Shown here piece after piece: positions 15,028 to 25,032 of a stretch of DNA of 64,000 nucleotides. Numbering within the stretch: the first letter of the stretch is position 1; each line of letters starts with the position of its first letter. A program made the translations under genes and the position numbers. The notes under the pieces were generated by a model. It had not been told where the DNA came from. It searched no databases and saw only the letters and a program-made list of their open reading frames with translations. Where the stretch lies: assembly GCA_905221085.1 (NCBI GenBank), contig CAJNBT010000009.1, forward strand, positions 44,408 to 108,407, given 5' to 3'. Source of the DNA: a bacterium. GTDB taxonomy: Bacteria > Bacillota > Bacilli > Lactobacillales > Streptococcaceae.

Positions 15028-16322
15028 AGCCCCGCCTCCTTGTTCATCTGCTGAATTTCCTTAATTGCCTTCTTGATTGAAGCATTTAACCCATCATGGA
15101 AAAAAAGCAAATCTCCTGTTGGTCTATCCATGCTTCGTCCAACTCGTCCACCAATCTGAATCAAACTAGACTTGGTAAACAGACGATGATTGGCCTCTAC
15201 TACGAAAACATCCACACAAGGGAAGGTAACTCCACGCTCCAAGATTGTCGTACTGATAAGTATTGTCAGTTCTCCATCTCGAAAAGCTTGTACTTGCTCT
15301 AATCGATCTTCCGTAACTGAAGACACAAAACCAATTTTTTCATGCGGAAATTCCTTCTGTAAGATTTCTTTTAACTGTCCCCCTTTCTTAATTTCTGAAG
15401 CAAAAATGAGTAACGGATAAGCTGTCTTTCTCTGCTTCTCAATATAGGACCTTAACTTTGGTGACAACCGACTTTTCTCTAAACAGTGATTAAAATCGGA
15501 TAACCAGACAGGTTTAGGAATAATCAACGGATTTCCATGAAATCGTCTTGGCAAGCTCAATCGTTTTAGTTCTCCTATGCGAACCTTCCTATCTAACTCA
15601 TCGGTAGAAGTTGCTGTTAAAAAGATTCTCAAGCCATTCTCCTTTACACTATTCTTGACAGCATGGTAAAGCGTAGGATTGTCAACATAAGGAAAGGCAT
15701 CTACTTCATCCACTATCAGTAAATCAAAAGCTTGATAAAATTTCAATAACTGATGGGTCGTCGCAACAACTAATGGTGTTCTAAAATAAGGTTCCGATTC
15801 TCCATGTAGGAGGGCTATCTCACAAGCAAAATCCTTTTGCAGGCGCTTATACAGCTCCAAACAAACATCTATGCGAGGACTGGCCAAACACACTGCACCT
15901 CCCGCATTAATCACTTTAGCCACTACTTGATAAATCATTTCTGTCTTTCCAGCTCCTGTCACCGCATGTACCAAGGTTGGCTCTTGCTTGTCGACAGCTC
16001 GAATTAGTCCCTCTGACACCTTCTCTTGAAAAGGAGTTAATTGACCACACCATTTAAGAACTTCTTGCTTCGGAAAATCCTCCTGCGGAAAATAGTATAA
16101 AGCTTGATCACTCCTAACTCGCTTCATAATTAAGCACTCCCTACAATAGTAAGCACCGATGGGTAAATACCATTCCTCCAGAATAGCACTATTACAACGT
16201 TGACAGAACAATTTCCCCTTCTCCTTTCTCATTGCTGGAAGTTTCTCCGCCAACTGACGTTCTTCTTCAGTTAATTCATTCTCCGTAAACAAACGACCGA
16301 GATAATTTGGATTTACTTTCAT
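15024..16322 (-). CDS. comFA: Competence helicase ComFA
   Basis: 432 residues. A four-Cys zinc finger (CQRCN...CREC, ~40-65) precedes a DEAD-like helicase core: Walker A AVTGAGKTE (~120), LLIVDEVDAF (Walker B), LTATSTD, and C-terminal QIGGRVGRS. It powers uptake of transforming DNA at the cytoplasmic side of the membrane. A perfect ComX box (TACGAATA) lies immediately upstream, so expression should be competence-specific. Operon with comFC. Confidence 0.95.
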   Translation of the reverse strand: MKVNPNYLGRLFTENELTEEERQLAEKLPAMRKEKGKLFCQRCNSAILEEWYLPIGAYYCRECLIMKRVRSDQALYYFPQEDFPKQEVLKWCGQLTPFQEKVSEGLIRAVDKQEPTLVHAVTGAGKTEMIYQVVAKVINAGGAVCLASPRIDVCLELYKRLQKDFACEIALLHGESEPYFRTPLVVATTHQLLKFYQAFDLLIVDEVDAFPYVDNPTLYHAVKNSVKENGLRIFLTATSTDELDRKVRIGELKRLSLPRRFHGNPLIIPKPVWLSDFNHCLEKSRLSPKLRSYIEKQRKTAYPLLIFASEIKKGGQLKEILQKEFPHEKIGFVSSVTEDRLEQVQAFRDGELTILISTTILERGVTFPCVDVFVVEANHRLFTKSSLIQIGGRVGRSMDRPTGDLLFFHDGLNASIKKAIKEIQQMNKEAGL

Positions 16323-16329
16323 ACTTCTT

Positions 16330-16337
16330 TATTCGTA
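16330..16337 (-). promoter_or_regulatory. ComX box (cin-box) of comFA-comFC
   Basis: The minus strand reads TACGAATA, the exact octamer recognised by the competence sigma factor ComX, 8 bases before the comFA ATG. The very short distance implies a short or absent 5' leader. Confidence 0.85.
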
Positions 16338-16366
16338 AAAATCTAGCGCTTTAGATGATTTTTTAG

Positions 16367-16372
16367 TACAAT
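16367..16372 (+). promoter_or_regulatory. -10 of yigZ, placed for a leaderless mRNA
   Basis: TACAAT ends six bases before the yigZ ATG. No Shine-Dalgarno-like purine run precedes that ATG, so transcription would start at or next to the start codon. Confidence 0.5.
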
Positions 16373-16378
16373 TAAATC

Positions 16379-17014
16379 ATGGAATTTAGAACAATTAAAG
16401 AGGACGGACAAGTCCAAGAAGAAATCAAAAAATCCCGCTTTATCTGTCATGCCAAGCGTGTTTATAGCGAAGAAGAGGCTCGTGACTTCATTACTGCCAT
16501 CAAAAAAGAACACTACAAAGCGACACATAATTGCTCTGCATTTATTATTGGAGAACGTAGTGAAATCAAACGTACAAGTGATGATGGTGAGCCTAGTGGT
16601 ACTGCTGGCGTTCCCATGCTTGGGGTACTAGAAAATCACAACCTCACCAATGTCTGTGTGGTCGTGACACGCTACTTTGGTGGTATTAAACTAGGCGCTG
16701 GAGGATTGATTCGTGCTTACGCCGGCAGTGTTGCCTTAGCTATCAAAAAAATTGGCATCATTGAAATAAAGGAACAGGCTGGAATTGCTATTCAAATGTC
16801 CTACGCTCAGTACCAAGAGTACAGTAACTTCCTTAAAGAACATAATCTCATGGAGCTAGATACAAATTTTACAGATCAAGTCGATACGGTGATTTATGTT
16901 GATAAAGAAGAAAAAGAAAATATTAAAGCTGCACTTGTAGAGTTTTTTAATGGAAAGGTCACTTTAACTGATCAAGGTTTACGAGAAGTTGAAGTTCCTG
17001 TAAATTTAGTGTAA
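16379..17014 (+). CDS. YigZ/IMPACT family protein
   Basis: 211 residues. The N-terminal UPF0029/IMPACT domain shows KSRFICHAKRV, HNCSAFIIG, SDDGEPSGTAG and TRYFGGIKLGAGGLIRAY; a ferredoxin-like DUF1949 domain fills the last ~70 residues. Cellular role is poorly defined; the eukaryotic relatives modulate translation control. It is divergent from comFA, 56 bases apart. There is no ribosome site before the ATG, and a -10-like TACAAT lies almost against it. A PH-domain gene follows after 15 bases. Confidence 0.9.
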   Translation: MEFRTIKEDGQVQEEIKKSRFICHAKRVYSEEEARDFITAIKKEHYKATHNCSAFIIGERSEIKRTSDDGEPSGTAGVPMLGVLENHNLTNVCVVVTRYFGGIKLGAGGLIRAYAGSVALAIKKIGIIEIKEQAGIAIQMSYAQYQEYSNFLKEHNLMELDTNFTDQVDTVIYVDKEEKENIKAALVEFFNGKVTLTDQGLREVEVPVNLV

Positions 17015-17029
17015 ACAAAGGAGAGAAAT

Positions 17030-17473
17030 ATGGCATTTGGAAAGTTCATTCAAGGACTAGCTGGTAACTTTAGCGAGCAAAACAAAGAAACTCTTATCAA
17101 AGAATATGGACAATATCTACTAGAAAATGAGGAAATTCAAAGTGGATATAAACTGATTCGTGACTCAATTATATTTACAAATATACGTATTATCTTTACA
17201 GATAAACAAGGCGCTACCGGTCGTAAGATGTCTATTAAATCAATCTTTTTGATGAACATTGTTAACGTTGAAATGGAAACTGCTGGAGCAGGTATAGATG
17301 ATAGTGAAATTACTATTACTTATTTAGAAAATGTCTTTCTAAAAGCACATAATGAGCATTTTAATGCTCATAAATTTGAATTCCCTAAGAAAACGGATAT
17401 CGTTCCACTTTACACCTATTTATTAGAATTAGCTTATCACAATCGCTTGAAAATTAATGGCTTGGATCTATGA
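17030..17473 (+). CDS. Bacterial PH-domain protein
   Basis: 147 residues, no signal peptide. The centre (SGYKLIRDSIIFTNIRIIFTDKQG...RKMSIKSIFLMNIVNVEMETAG) resembles the bacterial pleckstrin-homology fold of the YvbH/YokE kind. Function unknown. AGGAGA lies before the ATG, and it is probably cotranscribed with yigZ. A strong terminator follows. Confidence 0.75.
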   Translation: MAFGKFIQGLAGNFSEQNKETLIKEYGQYLLENEEIQSGYKLIRDSIIFTNIRIIFTDKQGATGRKMSIKSIFLMNIVNVEMETAGAGIDDSEITITYLENVFLKAHNEHFNAHKFEFPKKTDIVPLYTYLLELAYHNRLKINGLDL

Positions 17474-17480
17474 TATAAAA

Positions 17481-17505
17481 AAATCCTATCACTTCGATAG
17501 GATTT
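17481..17505 (+). terminator. Terminator after the PH-domain gene
   Basis: AAATCCTATC and GATAGGATTT form a perfect 10-bp stem with a 5-base loop, flanked by A- and T-rich tails. Confidence 0.8.
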
Positions 17506-17511
17506 CTATAT

Positions 17512-17540
17512 TTTACAAATGGTATAGATAGCGTTATACT
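17512..17540 (+). promoter_or_regulatory. cysK promoter
   Basis: TTTACA, a 17-base spacer and TATACT lie 30 bases before the cysK ATG, which is preceded by AAAGAGG. Confidence 0.7.
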
Positions 17541-17569
17541 AGAGATATCTTATACAAAGAGGTATTCAT

Positions 17570-18496
17570 ATGTCTATTTATAACAACATTACTGAATTAA
17601 TCGGTCAAACTCCGATTGTTAAGCTCAACAACATTGTGCCAGAAGGTGCTGCGGACGTCTATGTAAAACTTGAAGCATTTAATCCTGGTTCTTCTGTAAA
17701 AGACCGTATTGCTCTTAGCATGATTGAAAAAGCTGAACAAGACGGTATTCTAAAACCGGGTGCTACTATTGTTGAAGCAACAAGTGGAAACACTGGTATT
17801 GGACTGTCATGGGTAGGTGCTGCTAAAGGGTATAAAGTTGTCATCGTTATGCCTGAAACTATGAGTGTAGAACGCCGTAAGATTATCCAAGCCTATGGCG
17901 CTGAACTCGTCCTTACGCCTGGTAGCGAAGGAATGAAGGGTGCTATTGCCAAGGCTCAAGAAATCGCTGCTGAACGTGATGGTTTCCTTCCTCTTCAATT
18001 TGACAATCCAGCAAATCCAGAAGTACACGAAAGAACAACAGGAGCTGAGATATTAGCTGCTTTCGGTAAAGATGGATTAGACGCCTTTGTTGCTGGAGTT
18101 GGTACCGGTGGAACAATTTCTGGTGTTTCTCATGCACTCAAAACATCAAATTCAGGTATTCAAGTTTATGCAGTGGAAGCAGACGAATCTGCTATTCTAT
18201 CTGGTGAAAAACCTGGTCCTCACAAAATTCAAGGTATCTCAGCTGGATTTATTCCTGATACACTGGATACAAAGGCTTATGATGGTATCGTTCGTGTAAC
18301 ATCAGACAACGCTCTCTCACTCGGTCGTGAAATTGGCGGAAAAGAAGGCTTCCTTGTAGGGATTTCTTCAGCTGCTGCCATCTACGGAGCCATCGAGGTT
18401 GCCAAAAAATTAGGTACAGGTAAAAAAGTCCTTGCTCTAGCACCAGATAACGGCGAACGTTATCTTTCTACGGCACTCTATGAATTTGAAGTGTAG
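17570..18496 (+). CDS. cysK: Cysteine synthase A
   Basis: 308 residues, a typical O-acetylserine sulfhydrylase. PLP-binding Lys44 lies in [19 protein letters not shown] is the substrate loop, and [10 protein letters not shown] binds the PLP phosphate. It makes cysteine from O-acetylserine and sulfide in the cytosol. It has its own promoter and terminator, so it is monocistronic. No riboswitch or CysB-like element is seen. Confidence 0.95.
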   Translation: MSIYNNITELIGQTPIVKLNNIVPEGAADVYVKLEAFNPGSSVKDRIALSMIEKAEQDGILKPGATIVEATSGNTGIGLSWVGAAKGYKVVIVMPETMSVERRKIIQAYGAELVLTPGSEGMKGAIAKAQEIAAERDGFLPLQFDNPANPEVHERTTGAEILAAFGKDGLDAFVAGVGTGGTISGVSHALKTSNSGIQVYAVEADESAILSGEKPGPHKIQGISAGFIPDTLDTKAYDGIVRVTSDNALSLGREIGGKEGFLVGISSAAAIYGAIEVAKKLGTGKKVLALAPDNGERYLSTALYEFEV

Positions 18497-18511
18497 TCTC
18501 CTAAATACACT

Positions 18512-18533
18512 TAGCCCTTATTATAGGGCTTTT
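18512..18533 (+). terminator. cysK terminator
   Basis: AGCCCT and AGGGCT pair around a short AT loop, followed by TTTTT. Confidence 0.75.
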
Positions 18534-18585
18534 TATTTACAACTTAAAAATAGGAACATCTCCCTATAAAGATCGACTGCATAGA

Positions 18586-18612
18586 AAAAAGGAAGCAATT
18601 TGGCTTCCTTTT
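18586..18612. terminator. Terminator of rpsB-tsf (bidirectional)
   Basis: AAAAAAGGAAGC and GCTTCCTTTTT flank a 6-base loop just beyond the tsf stop. The symmetry would also stop plus-strand readthrough from cysK. Confidence 0.85.
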
Positions 18613-18617
18613 TATTA

Positions 18618-19658
18618 TTAGTTATTCAAGGCTGCTGCCATTGTAGCTGCAACTTCAGCTTCGAAGTCGTTTGCAGCTTTTTCGATACCTTCACCAACTT
18701 CAAAGCGAGCGAACTCAACTACTGAAGCGTTAACTGATTCAAGGTATGCTTCAACTGTCTTGCTGTCATCCATGATGTATACTTGTGCAAGAAGTGTGTA
18801 AGCTTGGTCAACTTTAGTGTTGTCAAGCATGAAGCGATCCATTTTACCTGGGATGATTTTGTCCCAGATTTTTTCTGGTTTGCCTTCTGCAGCCAATTCA
18901 GCTTTGATATCAGCTTCAGCTTGCGCAATCACTTCATCAGTCAATTGAGCTTTTGAGCCATACTTCAAGTGTGGAAGAGCTGGTTTGTTAACCATTGCAC
19001 GGCTTTCGTTGTCTTGGTCGATTACGTGGTTCAATTGTGCCAACTCATCTTTAACGAATTGCTCATCCAATTCCTTGTAAGAAAGAACTGTTGGTTTCAT
19101 CGCTGCGATATGCATTGACAATTGTTTAGCAAGAGCTTCATCTCCACCTTCAACAACTGAAATAACACCGATACGTCCACCGTTATGTTGGTATGCTCCA
19201 AAGTGTTGTGCATCTGTTTTTTCAATCAATGCAAAGCGACGGAATGAGATTTTTTCTCCGATAGTTGCTGTTGCAGATACGTATGCAGCTTCAAGAGTCT
19301 CACCTGAAGGCATTGTCAAAGCAAGAGCTTCTTCATTGTTAGCAGGTTTTCCTTCAGCAATAACTTTAGCTGTAGTATTTACTAATTCAACGAATTGAGC
19401 ATTTTTCGCAACGAAGTCAGTTTCAGCATTTACCTCGATAACTGCTGCAACATTACCGTTAACGTAAACACCAGTCAAACCTTCTGCAGCAACACGGTCA
19501 GCTTTCTTAGCCGCCTTAGCCATACCTTTTTCACGAAGCAATTCAATCGCTTTTTCGATGTCACCGTCTGTTTCTACAAGCGCTTTTTTAGCGTCCATAA
19601 CACCGGCACCAGATTTTTCACGCAACTCTTTTACAAGTTTAGCTGTAATTTCTGCCAT
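18618..19658 (-). CDS. tsf: Elongation factor Ts
   Basis: 346 residues, the long streptococcal form. The N-terminal UBA-like domain ([24 protein letters not shown]) and the core TDFVAKN motif are clear. It is the nucleotide exchange factor for EF-Tu. It follows rpsB with a 78-base gap that contains a terminator-like hairpin. AGGAG precedes the ATG. Confidence 0.98.
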   Translation of the reverse strand: MAEITAKLVKELREKSGAGVMDAKKALVETDGDIEKAIELLREKGMAKAAKKADRVAAEGLTGVYVNGNVAAVIEVNAETDFVAKNAQFVELVNTTAKVIAEGKPANNEEALALTMPSGETLEAAYVSATATIGEKISFRRFALIEKTDAQHFGAYQHNGGRIGVISVVEGGDEALAKQLSMHIAAMKPTVLSYKELDEQFVKDELAQLNHVIDQDNESRAMVNKPALPHLKYGSKAQLTDEVIAQAEADIKAELAAEGKPEKIWDKIIPGKMDRFMLDNTKVDQAYTLLAQVYIMDDSKTVEAYLESVNASVVEFARFEVGEGIEKAANDFEAEVAATMAAALNN

Positions 19659-19675
19659 TTTGATTCTCCTATATT

Positions 19676-19715
19676 TTTTAAAAATAGGAGAGCCGGGCTA
19701 AGCCCCGCCCTCCTA
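19676..19715 (-). terminator. Attenuator-like hairpin between rpsB and tsf
   Basis: TAGGAG-GC-GGGC pairs with GCCC-GC-CTCCTA with single-base interruptions, and on the minus strand it is followed by TATTTTTA. Likely partial termination or processing that lowers tsf relative to rpsB. Confidence 0.6.
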
Positions 19716-19736
19716 GGTAATTACTATTTATATGAA

Positions 19737-20516
19737 TTAAGCGTTGTCGCCTTCTACAACTTCAACGATTTCTTCGATTGAATCTGCTTGAGCTTCTGAA
19801 GCTGCAAATTCTGCTTCAACTGCTGCTGCATCTTCACCTTGACGTCCTTCGATGATAGCGTCAGCCAATTTAGCTGTGATTAATTTAACAGCGCGGATAG
19901 CGTCATCGTTAGCTGGGATGATTACATCGATATCATCTGGATCAGTGTTTGTGTCAACCATCGCTACAACTGGGATTCCCAATTTTTTAGCTTCTTTAAC
20001 AGCGATTTGCTCTTTATGTGGGTCAACTACATACATCACATCTGGAATACGAGGCATATCTTCGATACCACCCAAGAATTTTTCAAGACGTGCACGTTGT
20101 TTATTAAGAAGTGCAACTTCTTTCTTAGGAAGAACTTCGAAAGTTCCATCTTCTTCCATACGTTTAATTTCTTTCAAACGAGCGATACGTTTTTGGATTG
20201 TTCCCCAGTTTGTAAGAGTTCCACCCAACCAACGGTGGTTGATGAAGTATTGACCTGAACGTACTGCTTCTTCAGCAACTGCATCAGCCGCTTGTTTCTT
20301 AGTACCAACAAACAATACAACTGCATCGTTAGCTGCTGCATCACGCATAAAGTCGTATGCTTGATCAGCGTATTTTACAGTTTGTTGCAAGTCGATAACG
20401 TGGATTCCGTTACGCTCTGTAAAGATGTATTTAGCCATCTTAGGGTTCCAGCGACGAGTTTGGTGACCAAAGTGTACACCAGCCTCAAGAAGTTGTTTCA
20501 TTGAAATTACTGCCAT
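19737..20516 (-). CDS. rpsB: 30S ribosomal protein S2
   Basis: 259 residues starting [27 protein letters not shown], the conserved S2 N-terminus. [11 protein letters not shown] and [15 protein letters not shown] are also typical. ATG 20516 is chosen because it has AGGAG upstream and matches the family start; an upstream in-frame ATG at 20564 has no such support. The acidic C-terminal tail is usual for streptococci. It forms an operon with tsf. Confidence 0.98.
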   Translation of the reverse strand: MAVISMKQLLEAGVHFGHQTRRWNPKMAKYIFTERNGIHVIDLQQTVKYADQAYDFMRDAAANDAVVLFVGTKKQAADAVAEEAVRSGQYFINHRWLGGTLTNWGTIQKRIARLKEIKRMEEDGTFEVLPKKEVALLNKQRARLEKFLGGIEDMPRIPDVMYVVDPHKEQIAVKEAKKLGIPVVAMVDTNTDPDDIDVIIPANDDAIRAVKLITAKLADAIIEGRQGEDAAAVEAEFAASEAQADSIEEIVEVVEGDNA

Positions 20517-20703
20517 GAGTATTTCTCCTTTTTGTTTTTTCCTCTTCTTGACTTCAACTCGCAAAACGACCCAAGGGCAACTGTTTCACAATTCATCAAG
20601 AATGAGTATTATCGTTCACACGACAAGTTTCATTCTACCATACTTTTTCAATATTTTCAAGCTATTTTGGTAGATTTTTAAAGTAAGTTAACTATCATAA
20701 ATC

Positions 20704-20730
20704 ATAAAAGAGACTCACATCGAGCCTCTT
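20704..20730 (-). terminator. pcsB terminator
   Basis: On the minus strand AAGAGGCTC pairs with GAGTCTCTT (one G.T), followed by TTTT, directly after the pcsB stop. Confidence 0.75.
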
Positions 20731-20741
20731 CGTTTCATTCA

Positions 20742-21941
20742 TTAGTTTGGATAGATATATGTTACAAAACCTTCTGAAGTTGTAGTAGGATTGAACCAAC
20801 CACGTTTATTTCCGAGTGTACGGTTTCCACCGTAGTTTGACTCAGATACTTGGATACTTGTTGATGATGAAACAGCTGTAACTACTGCTACGTGTCCATA
20901 GCCACCATCATTCCAACATGCAATGGCACCAACTTGAGGTGTAGATCCTGTACGGAATCCTGCAGCAGCTGCACTTGTAGCCCACTGTGCTCCATTGCCC
21001 CAGTAATCTCCAGCCCAAGGTGCTAATGTTTTAGCTCCCCATGTACACTCACCAATTGGATAACTTGAAGCGTTTGTACTGTATGTTGGACGATGTTTTA
21101 CCGGTGCAGGAGTATAGCTTGAAGATGATTCAGATGAAGAAGTAGTAGATACTGCTTGAACTTCTGCTGTGAAAGTTGTATTCCCAGAAGAAACAACTGT
21201 TTGTTGTTGACTTGCTTGTTTAGCTTTATAAGCAGCTTCTGCTTCTGCAGCTGCTTTAGCTTCTGCTTCCGCTGCAGCTTTTTTCTCAAGTAAACTTGCT
21301 TTTTCATCCTCTGCTGTTGCCTTTTCAGCAGCAAGATTCAATTCTGCAGCTTTCAATTCTGCTTGTTTTGTAGTTAATGTTTGAGCATCATCGGCTAATT
21401 TTTGTTGATTTGCAATAACTGTATTAATTGCATCATTATTTGCTACTTGTTTTTCAGAAATAGCTTTTTTATCTGCTTTTTGTTGTTCCAACATTTTGTT
21501 GTTTGCAGATACGATTTCACTCATTGCAGCAACACGTGAAATAGCTTCTGTAATTGATTTTGAGTTTACAATCGTATTGATGTAGCTAGTTGCAGCTCCA
21601 TTTGTTTGAGCACTACGAGCTTGTTTTTCCAAAGAATCATTGCGAGATACAATGTTTTTAGAAAGTTCTGTAATCTCACTCTCAAGTTTTTTGGATTCTG
21701 CTTGTAATCTATCATTTTCAGCTTGCAAGTTAGATTGCTCAGCTTGAATAGCGGATACTTGCTCCTGAACTTGGTCAACTTGTTTTTGGGCTTCTTGTTG
21801 TTGTGCTGTTAAGTTACTAATTTTATTATCTTGAGCAGCAATTTTGTCATCAGTAGTTTCTGCATGCGCAGTTGTTAAAACAGCGACTTGAGAAACCATT
21901 ACTGTACTTAATAAAAGTGACGCTAAGATTTTTTTCTTCAT
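20742..21941 (-). CDS. pcsB: PcsB cell-separation peptidoglycan hydrolase
   Basis: 399 residues. A signal peptide (~1-27, [26 protein letters not shown]) is followed by a long coiled coil (~30-270) with an Ala/Glu/Lys-rich end, a Ser/Thr linker, and a C-terminal CHAP amidase/endopeptidase domain. The catalytic Cys is in [10 protein letters not shown] and the His in GYGHVAVV. It is secreted, held at the septum by FtsEX and splits daughter-cell wall in pneumococci, where it is nearly essential. A WalR-type box lies upstream. Confidence 0.96.
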   Translation of the reverse strand: MKKKILASLLLSTVMVSQVAVLTTAHAETTDDKIAAQDNKISNLTAQQQEAQKQVDQVQEQVSAIQAEQSNLQAENDRLQAESKKLESEITELSKNIVSRNDSLEKQARSAQTNGAATSYINTIVNSKSITEAISRVAAMSEIVSANNKMLEQQKADKKAISEKQVANNDAINTVIANQQKLADDAQTLTTKQAELKAAELNLAAEKATAEDEKASLLEKKAAAEAEAKAAAEAEAAYKAKQASQQQTVVSSGNTTFTAEVQAVSTTSSSESSSSYTPAPVKHRPTYSTNASSYPIGECTWGAKTLAPWAGDYWGNGAQWATSAAAAGFRTGSTPQVGAIACWNDGGYGHVAVVTAVSSSTSIQVSESNYGGNRTLGNKRGWFNPTTTSEGFVTYIYPN

Positions 21942-21976
21942 ATTACGTAGATACTCCTTCTTTTAAAGACAATACT

Positions 21977-21982
21977 AGTATA
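21977..21982 (-). promoter_or_regulatory. -10 of pcsB
   Basis: The minus strand reads TATACT about 35 bases before the pcsB ATG and 21 bases downstream of the WalR box. Confidence 0.6.
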
Positions 21983-21983
21983 C

Positions 21984-22014
21984 CAAAAAAAGGCCTAATG
22001 AATATTACGCCTTT
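21984..22014 (-). terminator. mreCD terminator
   Basis: On the minus strand AAGGCGTAAT and ATTAGGCCTT form a 10-bp stem with one mismatch, then seven Ts. It overlaps the WalR box used by pcsB. Confidence 0.75.
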
Positions 22015-22020
22015 GTTACA
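22004..22020 (-). promoter_or_regulatory. WalR (VicR) box upstream of pcsB
   Basis: The minus strand reads TGTAAC, five bases, CGTAAT, matching TGTWAH-N5-TGTWAH except one base in the second half. Activation of pcsB by the WalRK (VicRK) system is established in pneumococci. Confidence 0.75.
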
Positions 22021-22034
22021 TTTTTGTTTCTTTC

Positions 22035-22529
22035 TCATAGATAATATTTTTCAAAAATAAATTGAAAAATAAGTATCCACACAAGATTTAAAATCATGGA
22101 TGGTACTAGACTATAAACGATAAAAATCGGCAGACTATCTACAGTTAAACCTACCACTAATGCAAAAAGATAAACTCCCATATCAAATAGAAAACTCATA
22201 ACAATCATAGCTAAGATTCTTGTCCAACGATTTAACAAAATAACACTATTCAATTTATGAAGAAAGGCTCCCAATAAGATAAATAAGAGAGTTGCAATCC
22301 CTATTAGATGGAAAAAGTAAACATCGTAAACCAAGCCTATCACAAAACAATAGACTAGGTAGAAATACTCTGATACTTCTATCGTCTCAAATAAGAGAAA
22401 TAGAAAAAGAAAATGACTAGCCAAATGTACATGGGGGAAAAATGAGCCCAGAAGCTGGCTAATATGGGCGTCAATTAGAACAAAGAAAGGAAGCAATAAA
22501 AATACTCCAACCCGCTTCAACTGTCTCAT
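22035..22529 (-). CDS. mreD: Rod-shape determining protein MreD
   Basis: 164 residues, almost entirely hydrophobic with about five membrane segments. It partners MreC in the peripheral wall elongation complex. Start overlaps the last base of mreC, so the two are translationally coupled. Sequence conservation of MreD is low, so the assignment relies on mreC adjacency and topology. Confidence 0.9.
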   Translation of the reverse strand: MRQLKRVGVFLLLPFFVLIDAHISQLLGSFFPHVHLASHFLFLFLLFETIEVSEYFYLVYCFVIGLVYDVYFFHLIGIATLLFILLGAFLHKLNSVILLNRWTRILAMIVMSFLFDMGVYLFALVVGLTVDSLPIFIVYSLVPSMILNLVWILIFQFIFEKYYL

Positions 22530-23347
22530 TATGAATTCCCCACTAATTCTATCACATCCACATTATGAGTATCTGCACTCAATTTAACAGTTACTTCTCG
22601 TGTCAAATAGTCCGTACTATGCGTTGTAGCAACCACTTCTCCAACTGGAATATCCGCAACATTAAAGTTTCCTAATCCACCAGTGGTCACCTTATCTCCC
22701 GAACTAATATCACTATTACTATTTAATTGGCTAATTTTAAGAACTTCATTTTCTTTGTCATAACCAACAATAATTCCATAAATTGTAGTAGAACCATGTT
22801 GAATCTTTACAGAAATCTTATCAGCATTTTCCGTATTTGTCAGAAGGTTGACCATAGTAGAGTTCTCCTCCACTTTTGAAACACTCCCAATCAAGCCACC
22901 ATTTGCAATAGCTAACATGTTCTCAGAAGCCCCTTTTGATTTACCTGCATCTAAGGTCAACTCCTGCTGCCAAGATACTGGAGAACGCATAATAACATCT
23001 GCTGCCAAAGTCTTTGTAGCTTGCAACTTGGACTTCATATCAAGCAATTTACGCAGTTGTTCATTTTCCGTCTTTAAACTTTCCGCCTCATTCGATTTAA
23101 CTTCTAACTGGTAAATCTGTTTCTTCAAACTTTCATTTTCATTATATGTTCGTGTTAAGTGAACCAAATCTGATTTGACAGAATCAAACCACTGAAAAGG
23201 TTTTTGTACAACCCTATCAACCAATGAGATTCCATCTCCTAATTTTGTCACAATTGTACTTGAATAAGTCGTCGCCAAGAGAGCTGAGACAAGCAGAACA
23301 GTGACAAAAACAATAATGACATATTTTGATTTTTTAAAACGGTTCAT
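22529..23347 (-). CDS. mreC: Rod-shape determining protein MreC
   Basis: 272 residues. It has one N-terminal membrane anchor (~10-28), a coiled coil (~60-110, LKKQIYQLEVKSNEAESLKTENEQL) and an extracellular beta-rich domain. The VIMRSPVSWQQELTLDAGKSKG and GLIGSVSKV stretches are MreC hallmarks. It organises peripheral peptidoglycan synthesis at midcell in ovococci. Operon with mreD. Confidence 0.95.
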   Translation of the reverse strand: MNRFKKSKYVIIVFVTVLLVSALLATTYSSTIVTKLGDGISLVDRVVQKPFQWFDSVKSDLVHLTRTYNENESLKKQIYQLEVKSNEAESLKTENEQLRKLLDMKSKLQATKTLAADVIMRSPVSWQQELTLDAGKSKGASENMLAIANGGLIGSVSKVEENSTMVNLLTNTENADKISVKIQHGSTTIYGIIVGYDKENEVLKISQLNSNSDISSGDKVTTGGLGNFNVADIPVGEVVATTHSTDYLTREVTVKLSADTHNVDVIELVGNS

Positions 23348-23405
23348 ATCCCTACCTTTATATCAAAAACTACCACAGTAACTTTTACTCAATTCCTGAA
23401 AGCTG

Positions 23406-24200
23406 CTAAGATTTTAAGAAAAATAAGCAACAACCAAGTACAAGAATAACAAGAATTGCTAGCGTATCCTTTCGAGTCCATTTCAATTGTCGGTATTGAC
23501 TTCTGCCTTTTCCACCCTGATAACCACGCGCTTCCATTGCGATAGCCAAGGAATCCGCACGTTTTAAACTTGTCGCAAAAAGAGGAATCAAAATAGGAAT
23601 CATGGCCTTTACTTTTTGAACAATACTTCCTTCACCAAAATCCACTCCACGCGCTTTTTGTGCATTCATAATCCGCGTCGTATCATCCATTAATGTCGGA
23701 ACAAAACGTAGACTCATGGAAAGCATTAGGCCAATTTCATGAACTGGGACTTTCACACGCTTTAAAGGTGCTAATAAAGCTTCGACAGCTGATGCTAAAC
23801 TTAGGGGCATAGTCGTTAAGGTTAACAAAGTTGAAAAGAAAATAATCAATACAAAGCGACAAAAAATAATTCCAGCTTGTTGCAAAGCATAATCTGTGAT
23901 TCTCACAAATGAAAACTCAAATAATACATTCCCATTAGAAATGAAAAACAGTTGAAAAATAGTTGTGAAGACAATCAAGAAAAACATAGACTTCAAACCC
24001 TGAATAAAAAATGAAAGAGATACTCCTGACAAGGCAATAAAGATCCCTGTCGCTATAAAAAGAATCAAATTCGTTAAGGGATTATTAGCCCAAAACACAA
24101 TCAAAATCAGTAGCATCATAGCAAGTAATTTGCTACGTGGGTCCAACCTATGAACAATCGAATCCCCTGGGATATACCGCCCCAAAATCATACTATCCAT
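23406..24200 (-). CDS. ecfT: ECF transporter transmembrane component EcfT
   Basis: 264 residues with five to six membrane segments. [27 protein letters not shown] and [16 protein letters not shown] contain the two ARG coupling motifs that contact the ATPases. It is the shared membrane module of group II ECF vitamin importers; substrate-binding S subunits are encoded elsewhere. Its start overlaps the ecfA2 end by 8 bases. Confidence 0.96.
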   Translation of the reverse strand: MDSMILGRYIPGDSIVHRLDPRSKLLAMMLLILIVFWANNPLTNLILFIATGIFIALSGVSLSFFIQGLKSMFFLIVFTTIFQLFFISNGNVLFEFSFVRITDYALQQAGIIFCRFVLIIFFSTLLTLTTMPLSLASAVEALLAPLKRVKVPVHEIGLMLSMSLRFVPTLMDDTTRIMNAQKARGVDFGEGSIVQKVKAMIPILIPLFATSLKRADSLAIAMEARGYQGGKGRSQYRQLKWTRKDTLAILVILVLGCCLFFLKS

Positions 24201-25032
24201 TTATCGACTCCTTGAACTCCTCTATTTTAATCGGTAATCGTTTAAATGACACGCCTCTATCCGCCAATCGTTTACAAAAGGCCGTAATTTTAGGTACTCC
24301 CAACTGCACTTCTTTCATAAAGACAACATCTTGAAAGACATCACTTGGTTTACCCCCTTTAACCAAACGTCCCTTTTCCATCACATAGACTTGATTCGCA
24401 TATTCAGCAACATCATCCATCAAATGCGTTACCAAAACGATGGTCATCCCTGACTGGTGGAGTTTTTTGAACAAGTTCATCAACTCTTTTCTCCCCAGCG
24501 GATCCAGACCTGCTGTGGGTTCATCTAAGACTAATATAGCTGGCTCCATGGCAAGTATGCCTGCAATCGCGACACGTCTCATTTGTCCTCCTGACAGCTC
24601 AAACGGGCTACGATCAAAAAGTGATTCATCAATTCCAACCATAGCTAGTTTCTCACGCGCAATCTTCTCCGCTTCTTCTTCAGAAACTCCAAAATTTTGT
24701 GGTCCAAAAGCAACGTCTTTCAATACTGTTTCTTCAAAAATCTGATTTTCAGCAAACTGAAATACCAAGCCAACCTGTTTTCTAATTTGACGAATATCTT
24801 TATTTTTAGAAGTCGAGGTGATTAAGGTATCAAAAACCCGCACACTCCCTTGGCTTGGCACCAATAAACCATTTAATAGTTGTAAAATGGTTGATTTGCC
24901 ACTACCTGTATGCCCAATTAAAGCCGTATAAGAACCATCTTCAATCGTCAAAGAAACATCCAATAAAGCTGTTGAAGCTAAAGGAGTTCCTTCTTGATAC
25001 GTAAAACTCACATTTTCTAGAGCAATTCCCAT
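24193..25032 (-). CDS. ecfA2: ECF transporter ATPase EcfA2
   Basis: 279 residues. Walker [10 protein letters not shown], signature [13 protein letters not shown] and Walker [12 protein letters not shown] are intact. It is the second ATPase of the group II ECF module and overlaps ecfA1 by 16 bases, as usual for this operon. Confidence 0.97.
   Translation of the reverse strand: MGIALENVSFTYQEGTPLASTALLDVSLTIEDGSYTALIGHTGSGKSTILQLLNGLLVPSQGSVRVFDTLITSTSKNKDIRQIRKQVGLVFQFAENQIFEETVLKDVAFGPQNFGVSEEEAEKIAREKLAMVGIDESLFDRSPFELSGGQMRRVAIAGILAMEPAILVLDEPTAGLDPLGRKELMNLFKKLHQSGMTIVLVTHLMDDVAEYANQVYVMEKGRLVKGGKPSDVFQDVVFMKEVQLGVPKITAFCKRLADRGVSFKRLPIKIEEFKESING

Noticed and set aside
20007..20258. Plus-strand open frames opposite rpsB, tsf and the thiolase.
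   Set aside because: They mirror highly biased coding sequence, lack ribosome sites and have improbable residue composition.
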